DNA from: Paralichthys olivaceus | Lineage: Eukaryota > Chordata > Actinopteri > Pleuronectiformes > Paralichthyidae | NCBI RefSeq assembly: GCF_024713975.1 | Contig: NC_091099.1 | Span: 14,427,501 to 14,491,500 of the forward strand | DNA length: 64,000 nucleotides | Direction of reading: 5' to 3' | Program-made: the position numbers and the translations under genes | Shown here: piece by piece, positions 1 through 13,800 of the stretch | How the letters are laid out: the number at the start of each line of letters is the position of its first letter | Position numbering within the stretch: the first letter of the stretch is position 1 | Notes under the pieces: model-generated | The model's input: only the letters and a program-made list of their open reading frames with translations | Database searches by the model: none | What the model was told of the DNA's origin: nothing

Positions 1-330
1 CATTTTTCAACATTTTCAACATTTTCTCAAAGAATTTTTCACTGATATCTTGATGAAAGAGATCAGACATGTTTAGGGAACTGATACATATGAGTGTGTG
101 AAATTTAAGGGGACTGTTGGACCTTGGTAGAGAAACTTGATGGAATGGATTCGTTTTTCTCAGACTTCTCAGAGAATAATTCATGGATCTTTATTTTTAA
201 AATCAGACATGTTTGAAGATTGAGATCTTGTGAATTTAAATATGTTTTTTCCCCCCAAGGGGACTGTCAGGCCTTGGTGGATGTGTGCACTCTCCTGAAT
301 CCCATTCTGGTTAAAGCTGTCCTTGTCTTC
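1..330 (+). repeat. Teleost interspersed repeat, two degenerate units
   Basis: Two adjacent degenerate units share the order: cue like 'ttgatgaaa', 'atcagacatgttt', a 'gtgaatttaa' stretch, then 'aaggggactgt..ggccttgg'. The second unit ends in a 'gtgcactctcctga' stretch. Related copies lie at 36745-36860 (same orientation) and 56829-56930 (reverse). I recognise the motif order as a very common teleost repeat but cannot assign a class. No coding potential is seen. Confidence 0.55.
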
Positions 331-969
331 ATTAATGTTGTCGTTCCCAGGTTGGCCTCTAGAGGGAGACAGACGCTTTCTGACTGTATCACAACAGCGA
401 GTTTGCAGGCTGTTTGCAGCAGCTGCTGAGTCAGACAGAACATGTGTAGGTTTACATATCACAGGACAGTCACAGTAACAAGTTTTCCTGGGCCACATCC
501 ATGCGAATTTAAATCCACTTCCATTGCATTTGCTCGATATATAAGCAGGTCAAAGCAAAATCAACATGTCAATCCAAGAAAAGAGGTGAGCTTGAGGAGT
601 TTGGAGAAAATGAAAAGCTCTGACACGTGTCTTGAAATTGATGATGAAAACGCCTGACCACAGCTTTATTAGTTTAACAATATTATTTTATTTATAATTC
701 AAGTTTGAGATTTCCTGTAAAGAAAAATACAACCCTGTGAGATGTGATAAATACATTTATTTGGTCATTTTCATTCAAACAGTAATTCAGTTTAAATTGG
801 GTCAACAAGAGCAGGCTTTTAGCCTTGATTCCTGAAAGAGATTCTGATGCTGCAAAAGCATTAGAACGTTTAAATAGATTGCAGATGATGGTGACACCAC
901 TCCAGGGAGCCTAAGAAAATATACATTTTGACTGAGATGATAAAATTATTGACAGTTGTGGTGTCTGAA

Positions 970-1430
970 ATGCTATGTGTAGTCCTCCCCATAAAAGAAA
1001 TTTATCGTTGGGTTCGAGGCCCACTGGTCCTGAGGAATTTGGAGAAAGCCTGAACGTATGGTAGGGCATTAGGTCACAGTTTTAAGGGGTACACTAAATT
1101 TGAGTTAGTGCCTTCTCTCCCTGTCACCAGACAAATGAGAAGAGCTGGATGAAAACCAGATGTGTTTTCTTTAAATTAACGAAAACAACCCTCCTATATA
1201 AACGAGGAGTTGAAGTTGTCCCCTTAGAAGAGATTCACATTGGCTCCGAATCTCTCTCCAGGCAGGAGAGATTCACATTGACTTCGGATCTCTCCAAAGG
1301 CAGATTGCATTGCTTGTATTGATGCTGAACTTTTTTGTAATAAACATTTTATACAATTAAGACGGTGTCATCGGAGATTCCTTCATCATCTTCACATCAT
1401 CGCAACCCCAATATACGACGCAGTCTTTAC
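970..1430 (+). mobile_element. Possible solo LTR-like fossil
   Basis: The segment has LTR-like order: a TATA-like 'ctatataaac' near 1194, a GC-richer leader, then an AATAAA signal near 1340 followed by a short tail. The leader holds a tandem duplication (1229-1259 and 1267-1295). No internal retroelement genes flank it, so if real it is a broken remnant, a lone LTR. Family and ends are uncertain; boundaries are approximate. Confidence 0.35.
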
Positions 1431-1559
1431 TGTCCCCTAGTGGTGTTGCTACACTTTTAAAACTTCTGTAACAGGAAACCAAGTTTTGTCTGTAAATCAA
1501 ACATATAAATCACAGCAGTTAAACTATAGCCACAGCTCACGTGTTTTTCTCTTACCTCT

Positions 1560-1870
1560 GAAGGACGGGGCCCTCTGATCAAAACTCGTAAGGCCTGGTT
1601 AAAATCACAAGTCACCGAGGCATTTTAATGGTCTGTTACATTTGAGCCTAGAAAAATCTGAATCATCCACTCTTGTGTGGATAAAGGAATCAGGAAACAC
1701 TGATGATACTTCCTTAAATAGTCTCATCTAGAACACTGAATTAGTTGGGCATAAAAGTTCCTAGGAGTTTCCCCTAGCAGAGCGTCAACAGGTCAGATTG
1801 TCCTCGGGGTTGAATCTAAATCAATACGATTTAGCTCCGAATAAAGTTTCTTGTACGTAGCCCTTTAGAT
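1560..1870 (+). mobile_element. Second possible LTR-like fossil
   Basis: A 'gcataaaag' TATA-like box near 1750 is followed about 90 bp later by an AATAAA signal (near 1840) in a GC-richer context, echoing the architecture of the preceding candidate without close sequence identity. No associated genes are seen. Weak evidence; ordinary intergenic DNA is possible. Confidence 0.25.
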
Positions 1871-4635
1871 AAGAAAGCTCTGTAAATATAATGAACCTTG
1901 TTACCATTTGCAGTTTAAGGAAACCAAAGCAAGAACTTTGTTTAAAATCAACCAGCTGAGCTTATATGAAAAAAACTGTCATCTTTCAGTAAATGTGTTT
2001 CATTTGGTTTTTGAATTTTACCTTCACCTCCAGATTTTGCATGGCCAGACAAATCAGACTGCAGGCAGGACCCTTATTCCCCTCAACCTGGTATATGAGA
2101 TCACCCTTCTCACATCTGACTGAGTCATTGGAAAAACCCCTGAATTACAGGGAGATGCCTTTGTTCAGGGTGGAAGCAACTTTTCATTGTTTTCCATCCT
2201 CTTTAATCCACACGACGAAAAATGTAATAACTTTAAGGATACAAAAAAGCTGGGCTTCCTCTCATAAAATGCAGCTGAAAAGTATTTGCAATGGAAATGA
2301 TGGTACATGTGCAGTTAACTCTTATCGTTGGTGATTAATTAACAGCTCACTTCATCTGCATGACATACAGTACTTTATTGTATGGATCTGGAGAGGTGCA
2401 GCTCTGGCAAGGGATGATCATCAACAATGTGCCAATGAAACACCTTGATCACTGTTGGATGCATATCTGTTAATAGAACAGATGAGTGTGTGTGTGTGTG
2501 TGTGTGTGTGCCTGCATATGTTTGTGTGTGTGCATGTGTGTGCGTGTGTGCACTTAACACACACACACACTTAACAACAACCAGAGCATTCAACAAAATC
2601 ACCCTGAACTGAAACCAGGGGAAGTCCTCAATCTCAGTCTTTTTTACAAAACACTCTTGCACACTTTTGCAGGAAAAGAAAAGAGCACTAAAAACATTTG
2701 ATTTAGTATATCCAGTCCAAACATTAATCAAGCTTTACAGGATGAGCTTGCTTATTCAAAAGTAAGTTTGAGAATTTGGACATTTCTGACTTGCTGAGCC
2801 AAAATCATCCTGAGACAAAAGCTGATTGAAGGTTTCCTGACATGTACTTGATCAGTTTTAGAAATAAATCAACAAACCCTTGCATCTGCCTGAATAACAG
2901 AGAGACACTTAGGCCACTTATTAAATGCTCAGTAGCATAACAAATCCAGGGAAACTTGCTAAACAAGCTTTGACGGAACCAATCATGCATGACTGACATT
3001 TTCCAGCTGATAGTTAACATGTTTATTTCTGGCATTTTTGATTACACGTTCTTAATTTTCTTCTTTTCTGAAATTTGAATTATTACACTCACTATTTATG
3101 ATATGATTTGGGTTTTATTTATAAATGCAGGCACATCCTGTGTACTTTCATTTTGACAATGTTAAGTCAAAGTACCATTATTCTATTAGCTACCACTGAA
3201 AACACAAGCATTTGGCTGTGCTTCCCTGGTCTATTGTAATTGTGGGTTTTAGGGACGGTATAGGCCCACACTGACTGACGAGTGAACCGTTGTCTCTGCT
3301 AAGCCCATTGATCCACTGTAAAAGCCAACATAGTCTTGCCTCTTAAGGGCTCGGCTTTGGTCCCCATGAGGTCCACTGGTCCTGACAAAGTCACTGTTTA
3401 TGCTGGAAAAGAGGTGAAAAATAAAATACCCATACATGTACACATGTTATATTAAGTATCACTGAAACACAAAAGTACCTCTGTAAATATATACCATTTT
3501 GTGACTGGATCTTTTACATGCTCCAAGGTGTATGATTGTAAAATTGGCAGACTATGAATTTTTAAGTCTTAAGAAAGTTTTAAGTCTTTCTTGTTGGTCC
3601 TAATTCCACCTCAATTTATCACCCACCAGAGACTGAAAATTTTGCATCCAGATGAGAATTATGCAGCACTTCTGGCCTTCTTGTGGCCTGGAATAAATGG
3701 ATGTGAGTCTAGAGATGCTTGTAAAATAGCAAACATGGCCGATATATCCCAAAACAAATGTCCTGTTTTGGCAAATATGCAATGCTCTAAGAAAGGTGTA
3801 ATCTGGATGTGAACCCAATGTGGCCCTTGTAGAAAATGATCACTATGGCCCTAATAGCACAAAACAAATTCGGGCCACCCTTGGTTCACATGCAGTGTTG
3901 CTATGGCTTACTTGCAGAGCTGGCAAACAGGAGCAGACCGGCCAGGTGCCATCATTCCACTTGGTATGTGGGATGTGAGCCAAACCTGGGCAAAAAACAG
4001 TTTTGCTATGTTGCTCAATGTTTACCCTGTAACCAAAGAAGAAGGTCCTTGGGTTCATATCATATACTATCTATGCTTTTAATTAATAGACCTAATAGCA
4101 AAATAAACTTTAGTCAAGCTAACGAACCATACCTGACTTGCATATATGTCTATTAACTGGATTTTTAATTACAGAGGTGTGGGAGTTTTAATTTTATGTT
4201 ATTCTTTACGTCCTACGTCATCGGTTTGATGATCAATATTTAGGAATCGTTATTTCACATGTTTATTCTTTCTATTTTTTTTTTTATTTCTTTCTTCACA
4301 ACATCATTCTTCTAATTATTTGCACGACGTTGCTTTGCTGTTGTGAACAATGAATATATCACTCACAGCTAAACTAAGTGCAGATCGTACAAGATGCGGA
4401 TAGACAGAAACGCGTTTTACAAAATAAAACATTTTGTTCGTTGTATCTTTCCAGCGTTGGTTGTGCCTGGACTTTACAAGGGAGGGGGTGTGTTTCATCA
4501 ACCTGATGAACACTTAAAATACGCGCGTATGAATCAGGCGCTGGGTTATTATTACATTATCAATTGCGTGTTGAAAGTCGTTTCGGAGACGTGTCCTGGT
4601 GAATAAAAAAGTTTTCCATGTAAATGTCTTTTATT
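1871..4635. other. Intergenic DNA upstream of arih1, no gene seen
   Basis: No recognisable exon on either strand. Short open frames here are in AT-rich or repeat sequence and show no family resemblance. The stretch 3590-4060 looks like a degenerate repeat, with recurring 'gtgaacccaatgtggccc'-like and 'caaaacaaat' words, of unknown class. Confidence 0.5.
2485..2570. repeat. (TG)n/(CA)n microsatellite
   Basis: A TG run is followed by interrupted TG and then CA repeats. Open frames crossing it are repeat artefacts. Confidence 0.9.
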
Positions 4636-4862
4636 TTTTTGACGTCTGGTCTCGTACAGCCCGGCTGACGTAAGGACGTCGTCAGTGGGTGACGCCGTGT
4701 CTCTTTGTTGGCTTAGCAGCGGCGACGTTTTGTTGTTATTTTCGCTGCAACTGAAAAGCAGGCTCGGATAATTTTTGGGTTTATCGTATTGTTCCTCGAG
4801 CGACATCCCACACACCGTAGAGCCTCTGGTGTGCGTGTCGCGGGTTGATAACCACCCCAGGA
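4636..4862 (+). promoter_or_regulatory. arih1: arih1 promoter and 5' UTR with clustered CRE-like sites
   Basis: Just upstream of the arih1 start codon are TGACGTC (4640-4646), TGACGTAA (4666-4673), another GACGTC (4675-4680) and a GTGACGCC near 4690. These are full or near-full ATF/CREB sites in a CpG-containing stretch without a clear TATA box, which fits a housekeeping promoter. The transcription start cannot be placed exactly. Binding is inferred from motif only. Confidence 0.5.
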
Positions 4863-7800
4863 ATGGACTCAGACGAGGGTTATAACTATGAATACGACGA
4901 CGAGGAGGAGGAATGTAGCGAGGACAGCGCCGAAGAGGAGCCCGAGGACGACACCCTGGAGCTCGGAGAGGTGGAGTTGGTCGATCCCGTGGTGGCCGGT
5001 GGGGAGCGGGACGAATGCGGCGAGACAGGCGGAGGCAGCCACGGTCCCGGCGAGGAAGAAGAGGAGGACTACCGCTTTGAGGTTTTGACCGCCGAGCAGA
5101 TCCTCCAGCATATGGTGGAGTGTATCAAGGAGGTCAACGAGGTCATCCAGGTAGGTATTTTGGTGTGTCAGTGGTAGGAAAGACCGGGGTCCGAGCTTGG
5201 CTGAAGCGTAAACAGGCCGTGGACGTTAGCTTAGCCGTTAGCATGGCAGGAGTAGTTTACTTGCTGGAAGTTGGCAGCTCCAGTGACCCGATTTACCCAA
5301 GACAAAATAATATATTTTTTCCTTAATAAAGCCCCCGTTTGTATGCGTATTCATTGAAACTAACACGTGGACAACTTCAGATCCGCACATTAAAGCAACA
5401 ATTTTTAAACGAATAGTGTTCCAGGAAGTAGTCTAATCCCTATTGAGAAGTTGGCAGAAACGGTTGCTAAGCTAAGGATGGCTCGCAAGTTAGCTAGCTT
5501 GCTAACTAGCCAACTGTAACCATTTAAGTAGCACCCGACTGTAAATGCATTACGTCCCCAATCAGGTCACTGCCAAGTCGCGCTGGATGACAATTGCGCT
5601 GCGTTAGTCGAGCAGATTGAAACTAAACCTTCAGAAACGTATAGAATAGCATGTCCGTTGACGTTATTTCAGTGTTGGACGAAAGGCTTGGTCATCGAGT
5701 TGGTTAGCAAGTTTCATGCTAGGTGACTTGCGTTTACGTTAACAAACTAATTCGTGGCAAATGTATCAATAAAATGGCCGGTTAGATGGATCGTACGATG
5801 ACGTTGAAATCTGTTGAAGACTAAAGATCAGATTTGAGGGGGAAAGTCAATGGAGTCCTTCAGGTTTGCGTTTACTTGGGGCCTCCATTTCCTTTCCTTT
5901 AGCTTCACTTGGGTACAGAATAAAATGGAAAGGGGTCGTGATAAATCTGTCACTATTTACCCTCCTAAGAAATAGCGTTGCCTTCAGTGTGTATTACATA
6001 TATGTGAGTGTCATCATTCACCATGGAGAAGCCCATAGAACTAGATTATATACATTTTAAGTACTGTGGACGCAGTACAGCCACATGGGAGTTATTTCTA
6101 CAGCAGAAACAACAACTGACATGGTGTTTCTGCTATAAATAGTATTTATGTGTAGCTACTTTATTTCCAGGTTTTTGCAACACTAACCAATAACTAAAAT
6201 CAGAAGTCTGTTCTCTTAAGTAAAGTTGTCAGTGTGGGATATGTGACAAGATAGTAAACTTCACTTGAATGTTATTTTCTGGTTTTGTGACTGCCAGTGA
6301 AGAGTGGCAGGTTTTGCCTTGTGTCTGAAAAGGCTGCCAGGAAAAGTTAACTCTGTACAGATAAACATCACCACAAACTACAGCCCCTATAAATGAATGT
6401 GAAATTGAATCAGCACCTCACCAATACATTACCAACCCAAAATGAACATTATAACCTTGAAAGTAAGATTTATTTCAGTGCTGTCATATTAGATTGTATT
6501 AGTTTTAGCTTGGTGTTCCTAATAAACAGGCATTTTAGTATGCTCTCGCACTCTCATATGTTATCGATACATTGACACTACTGTCATTATTGTTTTTTGT
6601 ATCCTATTTAAACTGTACATGTTTTTATGTAAGAAACACCAACCACATATTGGGTGACAGCACATGTGTACATGTGGCTGTACAATTGCAACACTGAAGG
6701 TACTATGTAGTAGTGCTTTGAATTAGTATATTTCCAATTGATTACTGCATAGTGAGGAAGTATTTGATCATTCTAAATTATTTGAGGATTAGTTACAGGT
6801 TTACCAAGCTTCAACACTAATAATTGGCAAATAACAGAAAACAATCAGCAGCAGCCTCACATTTTTAGCTGGCACTGATCATTGCTGTTGCTTTTCGGAT
6901 AAAATAAGAAACATGCTGGTGGTTTGTGTTATCAGTTGTAACTAATCAGCTCGATAGCAGGCCTGAATTAAACTTGTCTGTGGTCAGTTTGTCAGCTCTC
7001 TTCACACGTCTGTCACTACTTGTCAAAGAACATATGACCACAAGTTAACTTCACTGTTTTGTGGGTTCCAGCAAATCCAACGTAGTGAGACATCTTAGTG
7101 TTTAACTCCGTGTCACTGTCTCAGATGTCATTTTTCAAATATATAACATACCAATAAGTTAAGCTTGCAGACGTATTATTTTCTGTGACAACACACAGAA
7201 GCTAGAACATGCATATGAGCATATGACAGCACTGACTCAGAACAATATCAGCATTTAACAGAAACACAAGATCTTTCCTTCTTTCTCGTGATGTTAATTG
7301 TTCAGCTTGTATCGATGCCACAGAGAAAAGCACCAGTTCCACTCTCATCACATATTCACACATGCAGGTCAAGAGTTAAGCATAGAATTGAGTATTTTTG
7401 TTGCTCCTGGACTACAAAACTGGTGGTAGGAGCACATGTCTATTGCATCTCTGCAATATTATATGGACTTAATGCCGAGGTACACCAATGCTTTTTTGTG
7501 GCTCTTGTTGACCAAGCACCTTGCTAAGATACTTAATGTTGGGTTTTTCTTTTAATTTAAACCATCAGAAGAGAGTAAGTTTGTACAGTTAATGGCCTGG
7601 TCAATAAATAGTGGTGTACATAGAGCATATGCACATAGAGCACAAATCCACCAACTTTCAAATGTTCCACTTGCAAGTGGAACATTTCCATTAGTGACTT
7701 TTAGCTGACTCCAGCTCCAGGTAGTAACTTCATTAATTCAGCAATATTCAGTATTCACTGCCTTCATTAGTGTTCACATAATAGGATGATATTTTAAGCT

Positions 7801-10800
7801 ACGTATGCACTACATATATACACTACGTATACATACATATATACACTACGTATACATACAGTGTTATGTGTTTGACATTATCTTTATTTGCAGCATCATC
7901 ACCAATATTTCAGTGCTGTACAGTATGGTGTGCTTCTGTGAAGGTGCACCATCATATTAACGTTGTAGAATCCATGTTACAAATAGAAATGATAATTCAA
8001 ATGGCAATTTACTTAGAACTATCTAATTTCATACCAGAACTTGGGGAGATGGGAAATGAATGCGATGGAACCATTTACATTAAATGTTTCAATTGTGTGC
8101 ACATGGTTCACTTTAGTTTTGTTGCACTTTGAGAGTTTAGAATTGCCTGACTTTCTATTGGGCCAATAGTACATTTCAAAAGAAGTTATTCTTATGTATT
8201 TCCACCAGACGCACATACTGTGAACAGAAAAAAGATATCTGAAACTCTACCCTGCAGTGAAAACTTCCTGCTGATTCATTCAGAAACATTCTTCAGAAGG
8301 TTTCAGTAGAGTTGATTGAACATTATAGTCACTTAAAAGGCTGTCGTTTGTGATGGTATAGCATTGTATTTTACTCTGACTTTTAGTGGTGTTTCAGAAT
8401 TTTGTTAATACAAATGTCATACATGGGTAGACTATGAATCACCATGTGACAACTATTAAATCTACCTTTGATTTCATTGGCTTAATTTGTTGTAAAATTA
8501 AAGCAATCCTGCTAACATTAGCTTTAATCTTCATCTGAATTACCTGGATCTTTAAAGCCTTCTTAAACCTGTAGCTCCATAAAAGAGATTTGAAATTGTA
8601 ATCGGAGTAGAATTGTTGAAATACAATTGACCTTTTCATGTCAGTTATACCCCCAATCATAGGTTCCTCTTTGGCAGTAGTTAAATGTAAATTTGGGTTT
8701 ATTTCTGACCAATCATTTGTCCCTCCTTTAGAATCCTGCAACAATAACACGGATCCTTCTCAGTCACTTCAACTGGGATAAAGAAAAGCTTATGGAAAGG
8801 TAAAAATCTCTGCATTACAATTTTTCATTTGTTCCCATTTGTCTGCTGTCTTAATGCTTTTTTTAAAATTCTGGTTTGTATTTTAATTTTTACAGGTATT
8901 TTGATGGTAACCTGGACAAGCTTTTCTCTGAGTGTCATGTCATTAACCCCAGTAAGAAGCCTCGGATCCGTCCTCCAATCAACACTAGATCATCGGCACA
9001 GGACATGCCATGTCAGATCTGCTATCTGAACTTCCCCAACTCTGTGAGTCCTATGATGACACTTGCATTACATTGAGTGTGTGCTCAGTTTCAAGTTGTA
9101 GTTTTACAATGAGATGAATTTAGGTTTTCTTGGCATGATAGCACACAGGAGATTTGATTTTAATTAGTTTCATTTAAAGGGTTCCCCCTAACTGATGCAT
9201 CATCACAGACTTTTAATCTTATGTGATTAGTTATGTGTAATTTTACTCCTTATGTGTTATGAAGAACCAGGATTATTGTCTTCTGGCACCTGTGATACAC
9301 AGATATAATGTAATTTAAAGGTCATTGATTTAACTCAGTATTCAATACTGTGGGTTAGATTCATAAACAGTACTGTGATTGATTTTAGTTTTCATGCATC
9401 GAAGTATTTTTTGGACTTTTGCCTCAGGGGAGTCAAATTAGGAACCTGCTGCTCAAGGAACATGTACCCATGTCTTATGTGTATAGGGATGTCATGCTAT
9501 GATGACTGAGCCTGTAATGAGCCGTCTCCCTACCTGCTTTTCTGTCTGGGTTAGCATAGAAAAATGTCAATGCATACCAGATGGTAAAAATGCTTGAACA
9601 GTAAGTTGTTCCAATTGTAAGTAAAGATTATTAATACAAAAACAATTCGGACAGCTGTGTTATTATAAGAGTTACATAACTGTTGGAAAGTTCGATGCTT
9701 CTATTTCCATCTCACTTGGAATTACTTAAAGAGCTGTTTAGTAGCATAGCTATAGGATTTCAACAGGAAATAGCAAATGATTGTGTTCCAGAATTGGTAG
9801 AAATTATAAACTTCATCGAGCCAGCTCTTGTCTACTCTGCCATTCACTTCCACATACACTCAAAATTTGTTAAAAACTGATACAAGATTTTATGTGGATG
9901 TCGCCAAATGAGCAGGGTGTCCATTATCCATGGTTTAATACAAGACTGTAATGTATGAACACTTGGACGACATATAACTGTTGAACAGGTATTCTTTTGG
10001 AAGTCACAGTTTGGATTAACATATAAATATTCATGTTTTGAAGCACATGGTTCACTCCAATGACACACTCCTCCCTGTGGAAGAGCAAGAATGTTTCTGG
10101 GAACAATATTAATAAATCCTTTATCAACATAAGAAGCTTAAATGTCAAGGTGAACACAAATCTCTACAAATGAATCTAAATTAAAGGCACATTGCAGAGT
10201 GTATGGTTTCACTCATATAATACAGGATTAATTCATACAGTAGCAGTTGTGGTGGCAATTTCTGTGAAACAAGCACAGTCAAACACTTGTTTCTGTAAGT
10301 TTTATTCAGCATCTGCAGATGGACTCACAGTACACATCACCTGAATGACATGCACAAATGAGCAAAGAACAGAGGAGAATCTGTGTAATTAAAACTCAAA
10401 AGTATTTATTACCCGTTGTTTATATGTTTGTGGACCAGATTTGAGATCCCAACCGGAGATACCAAGAGATAACATATAGTTGTGGTTTCTCAAGGCCGTA
10501 AAGTTAAAGTCTCTTCAGCAATAATCGCAAACCTAAAGTGGCCCTTTTAGATAAACAATTAGGTCAGTCCTCCACATACACGCCTGCTCATGCATACATA
10601 CACAAAATACACATTTCCAATACACAGGTTTAGTGTATTCAATATTAATTTGTCAGAGAGAAAGCAGAAAAGAACAAAATAATCTGTTTCTGGAATATTT
10701 GTGCTCTGGAGTTTGTAGCACATAGAATTATCCCCTTTTCTCCCTTTAGTGAAAACAAAGCCGTTTTGTCAAATCAAGATATTTTTTCTTTCAATAGCAT

Positions 10801-13800
10801 CACTGAGGCCTCTTGACTATCCTGCTCCCCAAAAGTTCATATGCTTCCAATCATGTGACGCCTTGTTTGTCTTATCTGGAATCACAGTAGATGCTTCTCT
10901 GCTTCTCTCTAACAGTATTTTACAGGCCTGGAGTGTGGACACAAGTTCTGCATGCAGTGCTGGGGAGATTACCTGACCACCAAAATCATAGAAGAAGGAA
11001 TGGGACAGGTACCCACTAAGATTTACTGAGATGTCTTCAGTCATCTAAGGAAAAGCTGTCTTACTAATGATTTGCCTCCTTTGTTTTCTTCTTAGACCAT
11101 TTCTTGTCCCGCTCATAGTTGTGACATTTTGGTTGATGACAACACAGTCATGTGAGTATCTGTTTGTGCTTGAATTTGTTACTATGTCTTTTACGATTTT
11201 GGTCAGCAATAATCAGCACAGGAACATTAATACGATTGTCCTTTAATCAGACATGCTGTCTTTACGTTTTTGTTATTTCAACAGGAATATAAACTGTAAA
11301 TTGGATTAATTTTAACCTGACATTTCTCTGTCTTTGATCAGGCCACTACTTAACTGCTTCACAAAACTTATGTTCAGTCTGTAGCACACAGAAACGTACC
11401 TCCATATTAGAAGCATGGACACTAATCTCATGTATCAGCTTTTAAGCTGACAGTAATAGTCTTAACCTACATTCTGATCTCACTAGCTAGCAAGAGTCCT
11501 AAAAGTGTTTTCACTCATCAGTTAAAGATGCAATATGCACCGACACACATGTTCCCCATGTCAACATTTAATGTCATGAAGTGCATGTTGTGCCAAAATG
11601 AGTCGCCTCCATCCAATCTCTTGGTTTTGTAATAATATGAAATGTGTTGTTGGAACAATGTTAACTTAAGGAAAGGTGAAGTTGTGTGACTCTTTTTTTA
11701 TTATTGCATTGCTGTTAAGAAGGTGCAGTGCGCATAAAATGGAGGATGTTTTGTTTTATCAATTATTCATTTTCTGTAATGAAGACTAATTGTAAATTAT
11801 TTGACTTTTCTTATAGGCGCCTCATAACAGATTCAAAAGTGAAGTTGAAGTACCAGCATTTAATTACAAATAGTTTTGTAGAGGTAAGCTTTGATTTCTT
11901 TTTCCTACTCGAAATGGATATGAAAACATACTCTTTTTTATTAGTTTGAGTCATCAGGTGATCTGTATACACAACTTGTAAAGCATCCATGAAACAGACC
12001 TTATATTCTATCTCTCATTACTTCTTTCAAGTGCAATCGACTGTTAAAGTGGTGCCCTGCGCCAGACTGCCATCACGTTGTCAAAGTCCAGTACCCAGAT
12101 GCCAAACCAGTGAGGTGCAAGTGTGGTCGTCAGTTCTGGTATGAGAGCTTGTTTTTAAAAAATGTTTTATTAGACTATTATGAATTGACAGTAACAGTAC
12201 TTGACTGTCGACTATGTCCATTTAACAGTTATTATTAAAGATGATTTGATTTTGACTTGTTTTTCTGATCTCTTGTTGCAGTTTCAACTGTGGAGAGAAT
12301 TGGCACGATCCTGTTAAGTGTAAGGTAAGTCGACAGAGATCTTATCACCTTTTTATTATCAAAAATATTAAACTTTATCTCTTCATCTTTAATAAAATCT
12401 ACATTGTGTTAACATGATTATTTCCTCTTTTCATTTCAATTATTTTGTAGTGGCTGAGAAAATGGATTAAGAAATGTGATGATGACAGTGAAACGTCAAA
12501 CTGGATTGCAGCAAATACTAAGGTATGGAATCAACAAGGTCTGTTAGGTTCCCTCAAGTACTGGTTCATGATTGTAGAGAATCATTACAATGGAATTTGA
12601 TTATTTTCAATGTGGCAATACTGAAATATGCAAGTGTTTTTAAGCTTTTAAATCATATTTTAAATCGTGTTTTAAATAATTACAGTCAAATGACTTATTT
12701 GATTGAATAATGTTCCCAGTTCCAAGCTAGCAGGCCTTCATTAATGTTTTGGACAAAACGTCAGACTGAAAAATAAACATCTACTGTCTTTTAAGTACTT
12801 TCTTTACTATTTCTCCTAAATTCCTCTTTGCCTTTAATTGTATGTTTTATTTGTCCTGTTTTTTATGAAAAACAATAAAATCGCCATCTCGTGCAGAGAT
12901 TTACAAAAATAATAAATCCCCTCTCCTGACAGGAGTGTCCAAAATGCCATGTGACCATTGAGAAAGATGGTGGCTGCAATCATATGGTTTGTCGGAACCA
13001 GAACTGCAAAGCTGAGTTCTGCTGGGTGTGCCTTGGTCCATGGGAACCCCACGGCTCAGCCTGGTAAGAACTGACTGCTTAGAGAGTTAATGAGTAAATG
13101 ACTCTTTCCATGTCGTATTATACCATAACTTCACAGGTATAAATGCAGATGGTCATGCCATTTTATATCTTAATACATAATACATAAATGTAAACCATGG
13201 ATATGGTATTAATTTATCTTCTCCATCACAATTTGCTTTTAGCTTAATCAGCACACTGTGGTTGTGTAAAACATGCCAGGAGACTGCAGGCCTATTAAAG
13301 TATTGAAGGAAATATGGTCTGGCTGGACTTAAATGAATAGTCAGCCGTTTGGCCATCAGCCAGTGTTTATGGAAAGCTCTGAACAGTAGCAATGTGTTAT
13401 CCTGGAAAACATTTTTAATGGTCCTAATGTTTCAGGTACAACTGCAATCGCTACAATGAAGATGATGCCAAGGCAGCCAGAGATGCCCAAGAGGTAATAA
13501 ATGATCCTGATTTAAAAAAAATTAGAATACTGTTGTTGATGTATATTTGCTACATAATCACTAAATATCTGTGCAGCATTCAGACTTCCATTTATAGATA
13601 CATATGCAGCAGCACCCAGTATTGTTTCCATCCTTCTGCACTGGCTAACACGTGTATATTCATACAAGAAGTTGAGAAAAAATTATACAATTTGATAAAT
13701 TCCAAAACAATTCTAGAGCCAGCAACAAGAAATTCCAATGAGTTATGTCAGAATTTAATCTGTTCAAACTCATCAGTTCCTCTTGTACAAAACATTAATA

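Noticed and set aside
2375-2731. 118-residue minus-strand frame
   Set aside because: Its middle is translated TG/CA microsatellite (THTHTH), so it is a repeat artefact.
3591-4156. Open frames on both strands upstream of arih1
   Set aside because: Overlap a degenerate repeat-like stretch and resemble no protein family.
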